This document shows positions 1 to 8,021 of a stretch of 64,000 nt of DNA, in pieces. Below the pieces are notes generated by a model that saw only the letters and a program-made list of their open reading frames with translations, was not told the DNA's origin and did no database searches. The position numbers and the translations under genes were made by a program. Location: positions 1-64,000 of the forward strand of contig JADKFV010000016.1 of the NCBI GenBank assembly GCA_016717325.1. The letters run 5' to 3'. Numbering within the stretch: the first letter of the stretch is position 1; each line of letters starts with the position of its first letter. The DNA is from Bacteroidota bacterium (GTDB lineage: Bacteria; Bacteroidota; Bacteroidia; AKYH767-A; OLB10).

Positions 1-1175
1 AACACTAAGGTGCTTGATGTGCCTCCGGTAAAAAGTTGGATTAATGGTGAGCTGAGCTTTAAGCAAATAAAAAAAATAAAAGTGGAGGATTTACTCGAGC
101 GCGACTCCATTGTTCTCGATATAGAAATTATTAAAGCACAATTACAGAACAAAACAATTCTCATTACAGGTGCTGCCGGAAGCATAGGAAGTGAAATAGT
201 GCGGCAATTACTCACCTTTGAGCCACAGCATGTTGTTATGGTAGACAATGCCGAGTCTGCCCTGTACGATATTGAAATGGAAATAGTCGACATGCAATTG
301 CAAAATATAAAAGTAACGCGCCACCTTGCCGATATCCGCCACAAAGAAAGCATGACGCGCATTTTCGAATATCATAAACCGCAAATTGTTTTTCATGCAG
401 CAGCGTATAAACATGTTCCCATGATGGAAGAAAATGTGCACGAGGCTATTAATACAAATGTGGTGGGGACAAAAATTCTTGCCGATTGTGCCATAGCAAA
501 CGGTGTAGAAAAATTTGTAATGGTATCGACCGATAAAGCTGTAAACCCAACCAATGTGATGGGTGCAAGTAAGCGCATTGCCGAAATTTATTGCCAAACC
601 AATAACAATGTTTCCAATACAAAATTCATTACCACCCGGTTTGGAAACGTTTTGGGCAGCAATGGTTCGGTTATAACACTATTTAAAAAACAAATAGAAG
701 AAGGTAAATCCATTAAAGTAACACACCCTGAAATTACACGCTATTTTATGACCATTCGCGAAGCATGCCAACTGGTGCTGGAAGCCGGAGCTATAGGTAA
801 TGGTGGCGAAATATTTGTTTTCGATATGGGTACTCCTGTGAAGATTGCCGACCTGGCAAAAAAGATGATAACCCTTTATGGATTGAAACTCGGGCGTGAT
901 ATAGAAATAAATTATACCGGATTGCGTCCGGAGAAAAACTATACGAAGAATTGCTTAACGACAATGAAAGTGTGCTGCCAACACATCATTCAAAAATTAT
1001 GAAAGCCAAAGTGCCGGAATATGATTATGAAAGTGTAACGAAAAACATGATGGAATTAATTGCGATTAATAATGGCGAAGACACAATGGCTATAGTGCAG
1101 AAAATGAAAAGCATGGTTCCCGAATATATCAGCAACAACTCGGAGTTTGAAATATTAGATAAAAAAACAAACTAA
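1..1175 (+). CDS. FlaA1/CapD-type nucleotide-sugar 4,6-dehydratase (5' end outside window; frameshifted)
   Basis: The frame is open back to base 1, so the gene starts upstream; family members are about 600-640 residues with N-terminal membrane helices that are missing here. The visible part is the extended SDR domain: Rossmann motif GAAGSIGSEI, then STDKAVNP and MGASKR. In the second, Met replaces the usual catalytic Tyr, as in the Ser-Met-Lys triad of the WbpM/FlaA1/PglF group. These membrane enzymes act on UDP-GlcNAc-type sugars for surface polysaccharides or glycans. One G is missing near 930-931: after LRP the reading should continue GEKLYEELLNDNE, which is found in the next frame and runs to 1175. 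Restoring one base gives 392 codons. The frameshift is probably a sequence error. The exact substrate cannot be told. Confidence 0.88.
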
Positions 1176-1183
1176 ATTATTTG

Positions 1184-1215
1184 TTTTGGAAAAGACAATG
1201 TAGTTTTTACCTTTG
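1184..1215 (+). promoter_or_regulatory. Bacteroidota-type promoter for the tRNA cluster
   Basis: TTTTG at 1184-1188, a 19-bp spacer, then TACCTTTG at 1208-1215. This matches the phylum consensus TTTG-N19-21-TAnnTTTG and lies about 30 bp before tRNA-Ser. Confidence 0.7.
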
Positions 1216-1245
1216 CGCGCTCGAAAAAAGGGCTGATAGGATTGA

Positions 1246-1334
1246 GGTGAGGTGGATGAGTGGCTGAAGTCAACAGTTTGCTAAACTGTCATACGGAGAA
1301 ATCTGTATCGAGGGTTCGAATCCCTCCCTCACCG
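1246..1334 (+). tRNA. tRNA-Ser (GCT)
   Basis: An 89-nt type II tRNA. The acceptor arms GGTGAGG and CCTCACC pair, the anticodon loop TTTGCTAAA gives GCT, a long variable arm is present, and the T arm contains GGTTCGAATCC. The 3' CCA is not encoded; G1334 is the discriminator. It would need the CCA-adding enzyme found at 4.8 kb. Confidence 0.95.
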
Positions 1335-1412
1335 CAAACTAAAGTTTTGCATTGTCTTTGAAATATCAATTTGCTTCGAAAAGTGGGAAACTACTAATGG
1401 TAATGAGTTCTT

Positions 1413-1486
1413 CGGGGTGTAGCGTAGCCCGGTATCGCGCCTGCTTTGGGAGCAGGAGGTCGTAGGTTCGAATCCTGCCACCCCGA
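1413..1486 (+). tRNA. tRNA-Pro (TGG)
   Basis: A 74-nt cloverleaf. Acceptor arms CGGGGTG and CACCCCG pair perfectly; the anticodon stem CCTGC/GCAGG encloses TTTGGGA, giving anticodon TGG. T arm AGGTTCGAATCCT. Discriminator A; CCA is not encoded. Confidence 0.95.
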
Positions 1487-1496
1487 CACACAGATA

Positions 1497-1524
1497 AAAA
1501 TCCCGCAATTGCGGGATTTTTTTT
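1497..1524 (+). terminator. Rho-independent terminator after tRNA-Pro
   Basis: A perfect palindrome ATCCCGCAATTGCGGGAT followed by a run of eight T on the plus strand. It separates tRNA-Pro from tRNA-Arg. Confidence 0.85.
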
Positions 1525-1574
1525 GTCTGCAAAAAGTTATCATCGAAAAAGCAAATTGCTTTCTTTGTGCATGC

Positions 1575-1648
1575 GGTCTCGTAGCTCAGCTGGATAGAGC
1601 AACTGCCTTCTAAGCAGTAGGTCGCTGGTTCGAGTCCAGCCGGGATCA
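1575..1648 (+). tRNA. tRNA-Arg (TCT)
   Basis: A 74-nt cloverleaf. Acceptor arms GGTCTCG and CGGGATC pair with G-T wobbles; anticodon stem ACTGC/GCAGT with loop CTTCTAA gives TCT. T arm GCTGG/CCAGC with TTCGAGT. CCA is not encoded. Confidence 0.93.
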
Positions 1649-1683
1649 CTCTAAAAATAGGTATTAATAAAACTAAAATAAAA

Positions 1684-1803
1684 ATGGGAAAAGGCGATCC
1701 AAAATCAAAAAAAGGTAAGATTATTCTTGGCTCTTTTGGCAAACGCAGACCGGCACGTAAGCAAAACGAAGCCACTGCAAAACCAAAAATAGCGAAGAAG
1801 TAA
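1684..1803 (+). CDS. 30S ribosomal protein THX
   Basis: A 39-residue, very basic protein starting MGKGDPKSKKGKI and containing GSFGKRRP. This is the pattern of the small 30S protein THX (family start MGKGDxKTxRGKIxxGSYGKxRP), which binds in the head of the small subunit. It lies 35 nt after tRNA-Arg and has its own terminator, so tRNA-Arg and THX may be co-transcribed. It is too short for most gene callers. The sequence match is strong. Confidence 0.88.
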   Translation: MGKGDPKSKKGKIILGSFGKRRPARKQNEATAKPKIAKK

Positions 1804-1832
1804 TTCACTAATTTTTACTAATCGAAATGTGC

Positions 1833-1863
1833 AAAGCCCGCAGCTAAATGTTGCGGGCTTTTT
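1833..1863 (+). terminator. Terminator after the THX gene
   Basis: Stem AAGCCCGCA / TGCGGGCTT with a 9-nt loop, followed by TTT on the plus strand, 30 nt after the THX stop codon. Confidence 0.85.
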
Positions 1864-2084
1864 AGTTTGTGTTTTTTTTCACTCATTCACCGCCAAATTT
1901 TTATAGTTTGTTTTTTAAACTGAACACCATCATTATAAAAAATAATTTTTGCGATGATGGAATTCAAATCCTCAATTCTAAAAGTAAAACATCAACTTAT
2001 CACTTCGGTTTATATCCTGCTTTTCGATTGTAGCCAGTAACAAAATCAAAACCTTACATTTGCCATCAATATCGATAACCTCAA

Positions 2085-3047
2085 TTGAAAATACTTGTAA
2101 TACAAACGGCCTTCATTGGCGATGCTATACTGGCGACTGCTTTACTGGAATCGCTGCACCATTGGAACAGCAAAGCATCGATTGATTTTATGGTTCGTAG
2201 CGGTAATGAAAGTTTGTTTGAAGAACATCCATACATCAATCATTTATACATTTGGCATAAACCTAAAAACAAAATTGCAAACCTTGTAAAACTTGCATTT
2301 GATATTCGAAAACAGAAATACGATTTGGTGGTAAATTTACATCGCTTTGCATCATCCGGATTTGTGAGTTTCATGAGTGGTGCCAAGGATAAACGAGGGT
2401 TCGATAAAAATCCTTTAGCATTTTTATATAATAAAAAAGTAATACACGACTTAAGAGTTGGTTTGCACGAAACGGAACGCAATCATTTGCTTATAGCCGA
2501 CATAGTTGAAGCAAAATCCTCGAAACCAAAATTATATCCGTCATCAAAAATATTTGACAGCATAAAACATTTGCAAACGGAAAACTATGTTTGCCTTGCA
2601 CCTGCCTCGGTATGGTTTACTAAACAAATGCCACAGGTTAAATGGGAACAACTCGCAAAAAAATTATCGGCAAGCACACTTGTTTATTTGTTGGGTGCAC
2701 CCGGTGATTTGAAACTATGCAATGCTATTGCTGCAAATGTTGTGCATAAAAATGTGATAGTGCTTGCCGGTAAATTATCGCTGTTACAATCGGCTGCACT
2801 TATGAATAGTGCGACAATGAATTATGTAAACGATTCGGCACCTATGCACCTATGCTCGGCAATGAATGCACCGGTTACTGTTTTCTTTTGCAGCACCATT
2901 CCGCAATTTGGGTTTGGTCCATTATCCGATAACAGTAAAATAGTAGAAGCTACTACCCCTCTCGATTGCAGGCCCTGTGGCATTCATGGTTTTCGCGCCT
3001 GCCCTCAACAACATTTTAAATGTGGAAACGATATTGAAATACAATAA
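2085..3047 (+). CDS. Glycosyltransferase family 9 (heptosyltransferase-like)
   Basis: A 320-residue GT-B enzyme of the ADP-heptose:LPS heptosyltransferase family, expected at the inner face of the inner membrane in lipopolysaccharide core assembly. The N-terminus KILVIQTAFIGD is the usual first strand and loop; NDSAPMHLCSAMNAP near residue 250 is the donor-binding motif (family NDTGPMHLAAAL). The Cys-rich C-terminal CRPCGIHGFRACP is common in Bacteroidota members. The start is TTG at 2085, because the first strand begins directly there. A TACATTTG -10-like box lies at 2055-2062. The tsaC gene starts at the base after its stop, so the two are probably one operon. Whether the donor is heptose is not provable here. 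Confidence 0.85.
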   Translation: MKILVIQTAFIGDAILATALLESLHHWNSKASIDFMVRSGNESLFEEHPYINHLYIWHKPKNKIANLVKLAFDIRKQKYDLVVNLHRFASSGFVSFMSGAKDKRGFDKNPLAFLYNKKVIHDLRVGLHETERNHLLIADIVEAKSSKPKLYPSSKIFDSIKHLQTENYVCLAPASVWFTKQMPQVKWEQLAKKLSASTLVYLLGAPGDLKLCNAIAANVVHKNVIVLAGKLSLLQSAALMNSATMNYVNDSAPMHLCSAMNAPVTVFFCSTIPQFGFGPLSDNSKIVEATTPLDCRPCGIHGFRACPQQHFKCGNDIEIQ

Positions 3048-3641
3048 ATGGAACAAAGAAACACACCAACAACAGACTACACCGCTGACTTAAATGATGC
3101 ATTAAATGCATTGAAAACAGGGCAAACTATATTGTATCCAACCGATACTATTTGGGGATTGGGTTGCGATGCTACAAATGAAAGTGCGGTACAAAAAATA
3201 ATGGCCATAAAAAACCGTGATGCCGAAAAAAGTTTTATCGTTTTGGTGAGCGACCTCGATATGCTTTGCCGCTATGTTGACGTGATACCTCAGCCTGCTA
3301 TTACATTGATGGAGTATGCCGAAAAACCACTGACAATTATTTACGATAAAGTGAGTGGCCTTGCCGAATCGGTTTATGCCAGTGATGGCAGCGTGGGTAT
3401 ACGATGGTGTAAAGATGCTTTCTGTCAGGCACTAATACGTAAATTAAAAAAACCTATTGTCTCTACTTCTGCCAATTTTTCGGGCATGGTTTCACCTTCC
3501 AATTTTTCGGAAGTTTCACCACAAGTAATTGAAGCCGCAGGCTATGTTGTAAAACACCGGCAACGCGAAAAGTCTAAAAATACTGCATCTACTATTTTCA
3601 AAATAAAAGATAACGGGCAATTGATAGTTATTCGAAAGTAA
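3048..3641 (+). CDS. tsaC: L-threonylcarbamoyladenylate synthase (TsaC/Sua5/YrdC)
   Basis: A 197-residue single YrdC-domain protein. It makes threonylcarbamoyl-AMP from threonine, bicarbonate and ATP, the first step of the t6A37 modification of ANN-decoding tRNAs. Key signs are PTDTIWGLGCDA near residue 27, the KNRDAEKSF segment (family KxR..KP) and STSANFSG. The length fits short TsaC forms rather than the longer Sua5 with an extra C-terminal domain. The ATG directly follows the preceding stop codon, which implies translational coupling with the GT9 gene. Confidence 0.9.
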   Translation: MEQRNTPTTDYTADLNDALNALKTGQTILYPTDTIWGLGCDATNESAVQKIMAIKNRDAEKSFIVLVSDLDMLCRYVDVIPQPAITLMEYAEKPLTIIYDKVSGLAESVYASDGSVGIRWCKDAFCQALIRKLKKPIVSTSANFSGMVSPSNFSEVSPQVIEAAGYVVKHRQREKSKNTASTIFKIKDNGQLIVIRK

Positions 3642-3663
3642 TGTGATACTGAAATAATGAAGT

Positions 3664-4050
3664 ATGGAATTTTTACATGGTGATTTAACAAAGAAAATTA
3701 TTGGCATTTGTATTCGTGTGCACCGTATACTGGGCCCCGGTTTATTAGAATCGGTTTACGAAGAAGCCCTTTGCTATGAATTTAAATTGAATGGAATGCA
3801 ATTTCAAAGGCAAGTTGGAATACCTGTAAGTTATGGCGATGTGGAGCTCGAACTCGGTTTTCGAGCCGATCTCATAGTTGAAAACAAAGTATTGTTGGAA
3901 TTGAAATCCGTAGAAAGGCTCGCTCCGGTGCATGCAAAAACAATGTTGACTTATATGCGATTCACAGAAATAGAAGTTGGACTCTTGATAAATTTCAATG
4001 TAAATATTTTATCAGAAGGCCTGAAGAGGTTAATGCTTGACGTGCGGTAA
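3664..4050 (+). CDS. GxxExxY protein (PD-(D/E)XK nuclease superfamily)
   Basis: A 128-residue protein with the defining GLLESVY (GxxExxY) motif near residue 27, then FRADLIV and LLELKSVE, which supply the Asp and Glu-x-Lys of a PD-(D/E)XK-like core. The length is usual for the family. Biochemical function is not established; the fold suggests DNA cleavage or binding. It starts 22 nt after tsaC. Its stop codon is followed within 2 nt by a tandem array of a repeat that also occurs inverted at 4.4 kb and again at 57.4 kb, so the gene may be linked to the spread or upkeep of that repeat. That link is inference only. Confidence 0.85.
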   Translation: MEFLHGDLTKKIIGICIRVHRILGPGLLESVYEEALCYEFKLNGMQFQRQVGIPVSYGDVELELGFRADLIVENKVLLELKSVERLAPVHAKTMLTYMRFTEIEVGLLINFNVNILSEGLKRLMLDVR

Positions 4051-4051
4051 T

Positions 4052-4330
4052 ACTGGATTTTCGCACGGAGGATTGGAGTTCACAGAGAAATATTTGTAAG
4101 AGATTAATTCTGGATTTTCGCACGGAAGGGTGGAGTTCACAGAGAAATAAATGATGGAGTTTTATTCTGGATTTTCGCACGGAAGGATGGAGTTCACAGA
4201 GAAAAAAATGATGGAGTTTAATTCTGGATTTTCGCACGGAGGAATGGAGTTCACGGAGAAAAAAATGATGGAGTTTAATTCTGGATTTTCGCACGGAGGA
4301 ACGGAGTTCACGGAGAAAAAAATGCATAAA
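4052..4330 (+). repeat. Tandem array, five ~57-nt units (CACGGAG-type)
   Basis: Five consecutive units, each with CTGGATTTTCGCACGG followed by GGAGTTCAC(A/G)GAGAAA and an ATGATGGAGTTTAATT-like linker. They begin near 4052, 4107, 4163, 4220 and 4277, differ by a few bases and drift gradually along the array. The period is a multiple of three, so spurious open frames cross it on both strands. I see no gene here. Confidence 0.9.
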
Positions 4331-4395
4331 AAATGTGTATTGCCTATTTTTGTTTCCAATAAATAATGAAAAATATTTCTCCTTTCCGTTATAAC

Positions 4396-4770
4396 TTATT
4401 TTATTCTCCATATTCTCTTCCCCGCTATATGAAACGTATTCGAATTCTCCGTGTTCTCTTCCCCTCCGTGTGAAACGTTTTTGAATTCTCCGTGCGAAAT
4501 GTATTTGAATTCTCCGTGTTCTCTTCCCCTCCGTGTGAAACGTTTTTGAATTCTCCGTGCGAAATGTATTTGAATTCTCCGTGTTCTCTTCCCCTCCGTG
4601 TGAAACGTTTTTGAATTCTCCGTGCGAAATGTATTTGAATTCTCCGTGTTCTCTTCCCCTCCGTGCAAAATGTATTTGAATTCTCCGTGTTCTCTTGCCC
4701 TCCGTGCGAAATGTATTTGAATTCTCTGTGTGAAATGTATTTGAATTCTCCGTGTTCTCATCTCTGAGTA
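4396..4770 (-). repeat. Inverted array of alternating 41-nt and 24-nt units
   Basis: On the plus strand a long unit, AATTCTCCGTGTTCTC plus CCCCTCCGTGTGAAACGTTTTTG, alternates with a short unit, AATTCTCCGTGCGAAATG plus TATTTG. Three 65-nt long-short pairs are nearly identical (about 4480-4670), flanked by degenerate ones. Read on the minus strand it carries the same GAGAACACGGAGAATTCAAA words as the repeat at 57.4 kb, so it is oriented opposite to the 4.05-kb array. Open frames in it are repeat artefacts. Confidence 0.9.
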
Positions 4771-4775
4771 AATCT

Positions 4776-4783
4776 TAACTTTG
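4776..4783 (+). promoter_or_regulatory. -7 promoter box before cca
   Basis: TAACTTTG matches TAnnTTTG and lies 17 nt before the cca start. No TTTG is found 19-21 bp upstream, where the repeat array ends, so the array may have replaced the -33 element. Confidence 0.45.
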
Positions 4784-4799
4784 CCGCACCAATTCAATT

Positions 4800-6224
4800 A
4801 TGAAATTCAATAAAATAAACGAAGACAAGGTATTAAAACCGTTTCGGAAACTGCAACAGAAAATGCACCTGCAAGCTTATGTAGTTGGCGGTTGGGTGCG
4901 CGATTGCTTAATGCACCGTCCTTCTACCGATATTGATATAGTTTGCGATGGCGATGCAACCTTACTTGCTACAACGGTGGCAAAAAAACTTCACGAAAAC
5001 ATAAAAGTAAGCATATTCAAAAATTTTGGTACAGCTCATTTTATATACAATAATATTGATTACGAGTTTGTAGGTGCGCGCAAAGAGAGCTATCGTGAGC
5101 ATTCGCGCAAACCGGAAGTAGTACCGGGCACTATTGAGGACGATCAGCTTCGCAGAGATTTTACCATCAATGCAATGGCAATATCATTACAAAAAAAAAA
5201 CATGGGCGAACTCATCGATCCCTTTCATGGAGTTGATGATATAGAAAACAGAATAATCCGCACACCACTCGATCCGGAAATTACCTTTAGCGATGATCCA
5301 CTGCGAATGATGCGAGCTATCCGATTTGCATCTCAATTGCAATTCACAATCGAGCAAATAACTTACGAAGGAATTAAATCGCAGGTTGAAAGAATTCGAA
5401 TTGTATCGTTCGAGCGCATCATTGACGAACTCAATAAAATTATTCTATCACCACAACCTTCAAGAGGCTTTGTGCTATTGCTTAATACAGGATTATTGAA
5501 TATTATTTTCCCTGAGATGTGTGCGTTGCAAGGGGCAGAGTACAAAGATGGCAAAGGACATAAAGATAATTTTTACCACACACTGGAAGTGCTCGATAAT
5601 ATTTGCCTCAACACCGAAGACCTTTGGCTGCGTTGGGCCGCCATACTTCATGATATTGCAAAACCTCTCACCAAGCGCTTTGAGCCCGGACATGGATGGA
5701 CTTTTCACGGGCATGAAGACAAAGGTGCCCGCATGGTACCGCGTATTTTTGCAAAGCTAAAATTGCCCCTCAACGAAAAAATGAAATTCGTGCAAAAGCT
5801 GGTGGCGCTGCATTTGCGGCCAATAGTACTTGCCCAGGAAATAGTTACTGATTCGGCCGTGCGAAGATTACTGTTTGATGCAGGTGAAGAAATTGACGCA
5901 CTTATGTTACTCTGCGAAGCGGATGTAACCACAAAAAACGAATACAAGAAAAAAAAATACAAAGAGAATTTTGAGCTGGTAAAGCTTAAATTAATAGAAG
6001 TGGAAGAAAAGGATCGTATGCGCTATTGGGAGCCTCCAATAAGTGGCGAAGAAATTATGAAAACCTTTAACCTGCCACCGGGGCGCGTAATAGGCATCAT
6101 CAAAAACCATATACGCGAATCAATTTTGGATGGGGTTATTCCAAACGAGCATGAACCGGCATATCTATTAATGTTGGCTAAAGCTGCTCAACTTGGTTTA
6201 ACTCCGGTTTCGATTATCAAATAA
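4800..6224 (+). CDS. cca: CCA tRNA nucleotidyltransferase with HD domain
   Basis: A 474-residue class II nucleotidyltransferase that adds or repairs the 3' CCA end of tRNAs in the cytoplasm. Residues 28-50 hold the catalytic signature GGWVRD and the metal-binding pair in DIDIV; RRDFTINAMA near residue 118 is the next motif of the family head; DDPLRMMRAIRFASQL follows. The C-terminal half has an HD phosphohydrolase signature with HTLEVL and LHDIAKP, as in other Bacteroidota homologues. The three tRNA genes in this window lack encoded CCA, so the enzyme is needed for synthesis and not only repair. The ATG start fits the family N-terminus. Confidence 0.92.
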   Translation: MKFNKINEDKVLKPFRKLQQKMHLQAYVVGGWVRDCLMHRPSTDIDIVCDGDATLLATTVAKKLHENIKVSIFKNFGTAHFIYNNIDYEFVGARKESYREHSRKPEVVPGTIEDDQLRRDFTINAMAISLQKKNMGELIDPFHGVDDIENRIIRTPLDPEITFSDDPLRMMRAIRFASQLQFTIEQITYEGIKSQVERIRIVSFERIIDELNKIILSPQPSRGFVLLLNTGLLNIIFPEMCALQGAEYKDGKGHKDNFYHTLEVLDNICLNTEDLWLRWAAILHDIAKPLTKRFEPGHGWTFHGHEDKGARMVPRIFAKLKLPLNEKMKFVQKLVALHLRPIVLAQEIVTDSAVRRLLFDAGEEIDALMLLCEADVTTKNEYKKKKYKENFELVKLKLIEVEEKDRMRYWEPPISGEEIMKTFNLPPGRVIGIIKNHIRESILDGVIPNEHEPAYLLMLAKAAQLGLTPVSIIK

Positions 6225-6227
6225 TAT

Positions 6228-6260
6228 TTTGTTCAGTTTGCAGTTGATGTATTATCTTTG
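6228..6260 (+). promoter_or_regulatory. Promoter before the pRiA4b ORF-3-like gene
   Basis: TTTG at 6228-6231, a 21-bp spacer and TATCTTTG at 6253-6260. The spacing and both boxes fit the Bacteroidota consensus. The leader would be about 50 nt. Confidence 0.65.
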
Positions 6261-6315
6261 CATTCATAATTTCGTTTTCAAAATCAAAAAATTTCATTGT
6301 CACTAAATTTACACT

Positions 6316-6951
6316 ATGGCAGCATATAAATTCCGCATAACATTTGAAGAGTACGATGCTATAACGCGTGATATAGAAATAAAATCAACGCAGACATTTC
6401 TCGACTTGCACAACTGCCTGCAAGAGTCAATAAAATTCGACAATTCGAAGCCGGCATCATTTTTTATGAGCAACGACAGATGGATAAAAGGCACCGAGAT
6501 TTCTTTAAATCCAAAAACATTAAAAGATGGCACCGATGTGGCATTGATGAAAACAGCGGTGATGAATAAATACATTTACGATCCTCACCAAAAAATATAT
6601 TACGAGTTTGGCGAATGGTGCTTTTTTGTTGAGCTTATTAAAATAAATACTACCGATGATAAAAACCCTTACCCTCGTTGTGTAAAGGTAAATGGCGAAG
6701 CGCCCAAACAATACAAAGTGGTGAAAGCTATTCCCGGAGTAATGGAACTAAACAATCTTGAACTGCCCGAAGGCGAACCCGAACCCGATGAAGATGATAT
6801 TGAAGAAATAGAAACAGCCGATGCCGGAATTGTAGAAGGCATAGATGAAGGTGAAACAGAAATAGGGTTTGGAATTGAAAGCGATAGTGAAGATGAAATT
6901 CCTGAAGAAGAAATGGATGAGAATTTCGGCAGCGATCACGAAGAGATATAG
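6316..6951 (+). CDS. Plasmid pRiA4b ORF-3-like protein (IS1096 TnpR-passenger family)
   Basis: A 211-residue protein whose first 150 residues match the pRiA4b ORF-3 family: the start YKFRITFEEYD, the TQTFLDLHNCLQESIKFDN segment, and a region around YDPHQKIYYEFGEWCFFVELI. The C-terminal 60 residues are extremely acidic (runs of Glu and Asp), which suggests a disordered tail. The family was named from plasmid and insertion-sequence passengers, but chromosomal copies beside miaA are usual in this phylum, so transfer need not be assumed. Its function is unknown. miaA starts 38 nt downstream and is probably co-transcribed. Confidence 0.8.
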   Translation: MAAYKFRITFEEYDAITRDIEIKSTQTFLDLHNCLQESIKFDNSKPASFFMSNDRWIKGTEISLNPKTLKDGTDVALMKTAVMNKYIYDPHQKIYYEFGEWCFFVELIKINTTDDKNPYPRCVKVNGEAPKQYKVVKAIPGVMELNNLELPEGEPEPDEDDIEEIETADAGIVEGIDEGETEIGFGIESDSEDEIPEEEMDENFGSDHEEI

Positions 6952-6989
6952 TGCCTCGTGCGCGATAATTTTTCTTTTATAAATATACG

Positions 6990-7874
6990 ATGCCAACATT
7001 GATAGTTATTTGTGGTCCAACGGCATCGGGCAAAACACAAGTGGCCATAAGCATTGCACAGCAATTATCCGCACCGATTATTAATTTTGATTCGCGTCAA
7101 TTTTTTCGCGAACTAAATATTGGCACGGCAAAGCCCTCACCCGAACAGCTTGTACAGGCAAAACATTTTTTTATCGACAGCCACTCTATTACCGATGAAT
7201 ATAATGCAGTTGCCTTTGGTAACGATGCACAAAAATTAATTGATGAACTTTCACACCAACACCAATATATTATTCTTTGTGGTGGTTCGGGTTTATATTT
7301 GAATGCAGTGTTGTTTGGTATGGATGCAATGCCCGAAAAAAGCAAATCGATACGGCAAACCATCAATAAAAATTACGAGCAGTTTGGATTATCGTATTTA
7401 CAAGAAGAAGTAAAAAAAGCCGATGCAAAATATTATGAAACTGTAGATACAGAAAACCCACACAGACTAATACGCGCATTGGAAGTTTATATGCAAACAG
7501 GCAAACCGTTCTCCGATTTTCGTAATGGCCAAAATAAAAATAGTGCTTATGACTACCAACTTTGTGGCATAACTTTACCCCGCGAACAATTGTACGAAAG
7601 AATAAATCAACGTACAGATATGATGATTGCACAAGGGCTTGAAAACGAAACACGACAAGTGATTGATTACCGAAAACATCATGCTTTGCAAACAGTAGGT
7701 TACAAAGAAATGTTTCAATACATTGATGGTGAAATAAGTTTGCAGCAAACCATTGACTTGATAAAACAACACACCCGCAACTACGCAAAGCGGCAAATAA
7801 CGTGGTTCAAAAAATACGACAATATTAATTGGTACGCGCCCAATGAAGTTGATAAAATAATGGCATCGCTTTAG
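6990..7874 (+). CDS. miaA: tRNA dimethylallyltransferase
   Basis: A 294-residue enzyme that transfers the dimethylallyl group from DMAPP to N6 of A37 in tRNAs reading UNN codons. The P-loop GPTASGKT is at residues 8-15, followed by FDSRQFF (the conserved DSxQ substrate motif), GGSGLYLNAVLFGMD, NPHRLIRALEVY and, near the end, QTVGYKEMFQYI. The length is normal for the family. Together with TsaC and the CCA enzyme it forms a tRNA-maturation group in the first 8 kb. Confidence 0.95.
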   Translation: MPTLIVICGPTASGKTQVAISIAQQLSAPIINFDSRQFFRELNIGTAKPSPEQLVQAKHFFIDSHSITDEYNAVAFGNDAQKLIDELSHQHQYIILCGGSGLYLNAVLFGMDAMPEKSKSIRQTINKNYEQFGLSYLQEEVKKADAKYYETVDTENPHRLIRALEVYMQTGKPFSDFRNGQNKNSAYDYQLCGITLPREQLYERINQRTDMMIAQGLENETRQVIDYRKHHALQTVGYKEMFQYIDGEISLQQTIDLIKQHTRNYAKRQITWFKKYDNINWYAPNEVDKIMASL

Positions 7875-8021
7875 GCTAATTATGTTTTTATCAGCTCTGT
7901 ATTCAAATTATAAACAAAATTTTCTGTTTAGATTTTATCTCTTGATTAACAAAGAATGTTTCTCATTTGGAAAAAAAATATTGAGCAGCTATAGCTTGAA
8001 AAAAGTGTGATGTCCGTGCAA

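Noticed and set aside
1329..1808. 159-codon minus-strand frame across the tRNA genes and THX
   Set aside because: It runs antisense through two tRNA genes and a recognisable ribosomal protein.
4052..4770. CRISPR-like arrays near a nuclease-fold gene
   Set aside because: Units are contiguous or alternate without unique spacers, and the repeats drift gradually. No cas gene is adjacent.
4151..4797. Open frames of 65-138 codons on both strands across the repeat arrays (for example HGGMEFTEKK-type repeats)
   Set aside because: They exist because the repeat period is a multiple of three; no start context, no family similarity, and the same frames occur on both strands.
6316..6951. Insertion sequence or plasmid integration, from the family name of the pRiA4b-like gene
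   Set aside because: No transposase, no terminal inverted repeats and no integrase nearby; neighbours are housekeeping genes.
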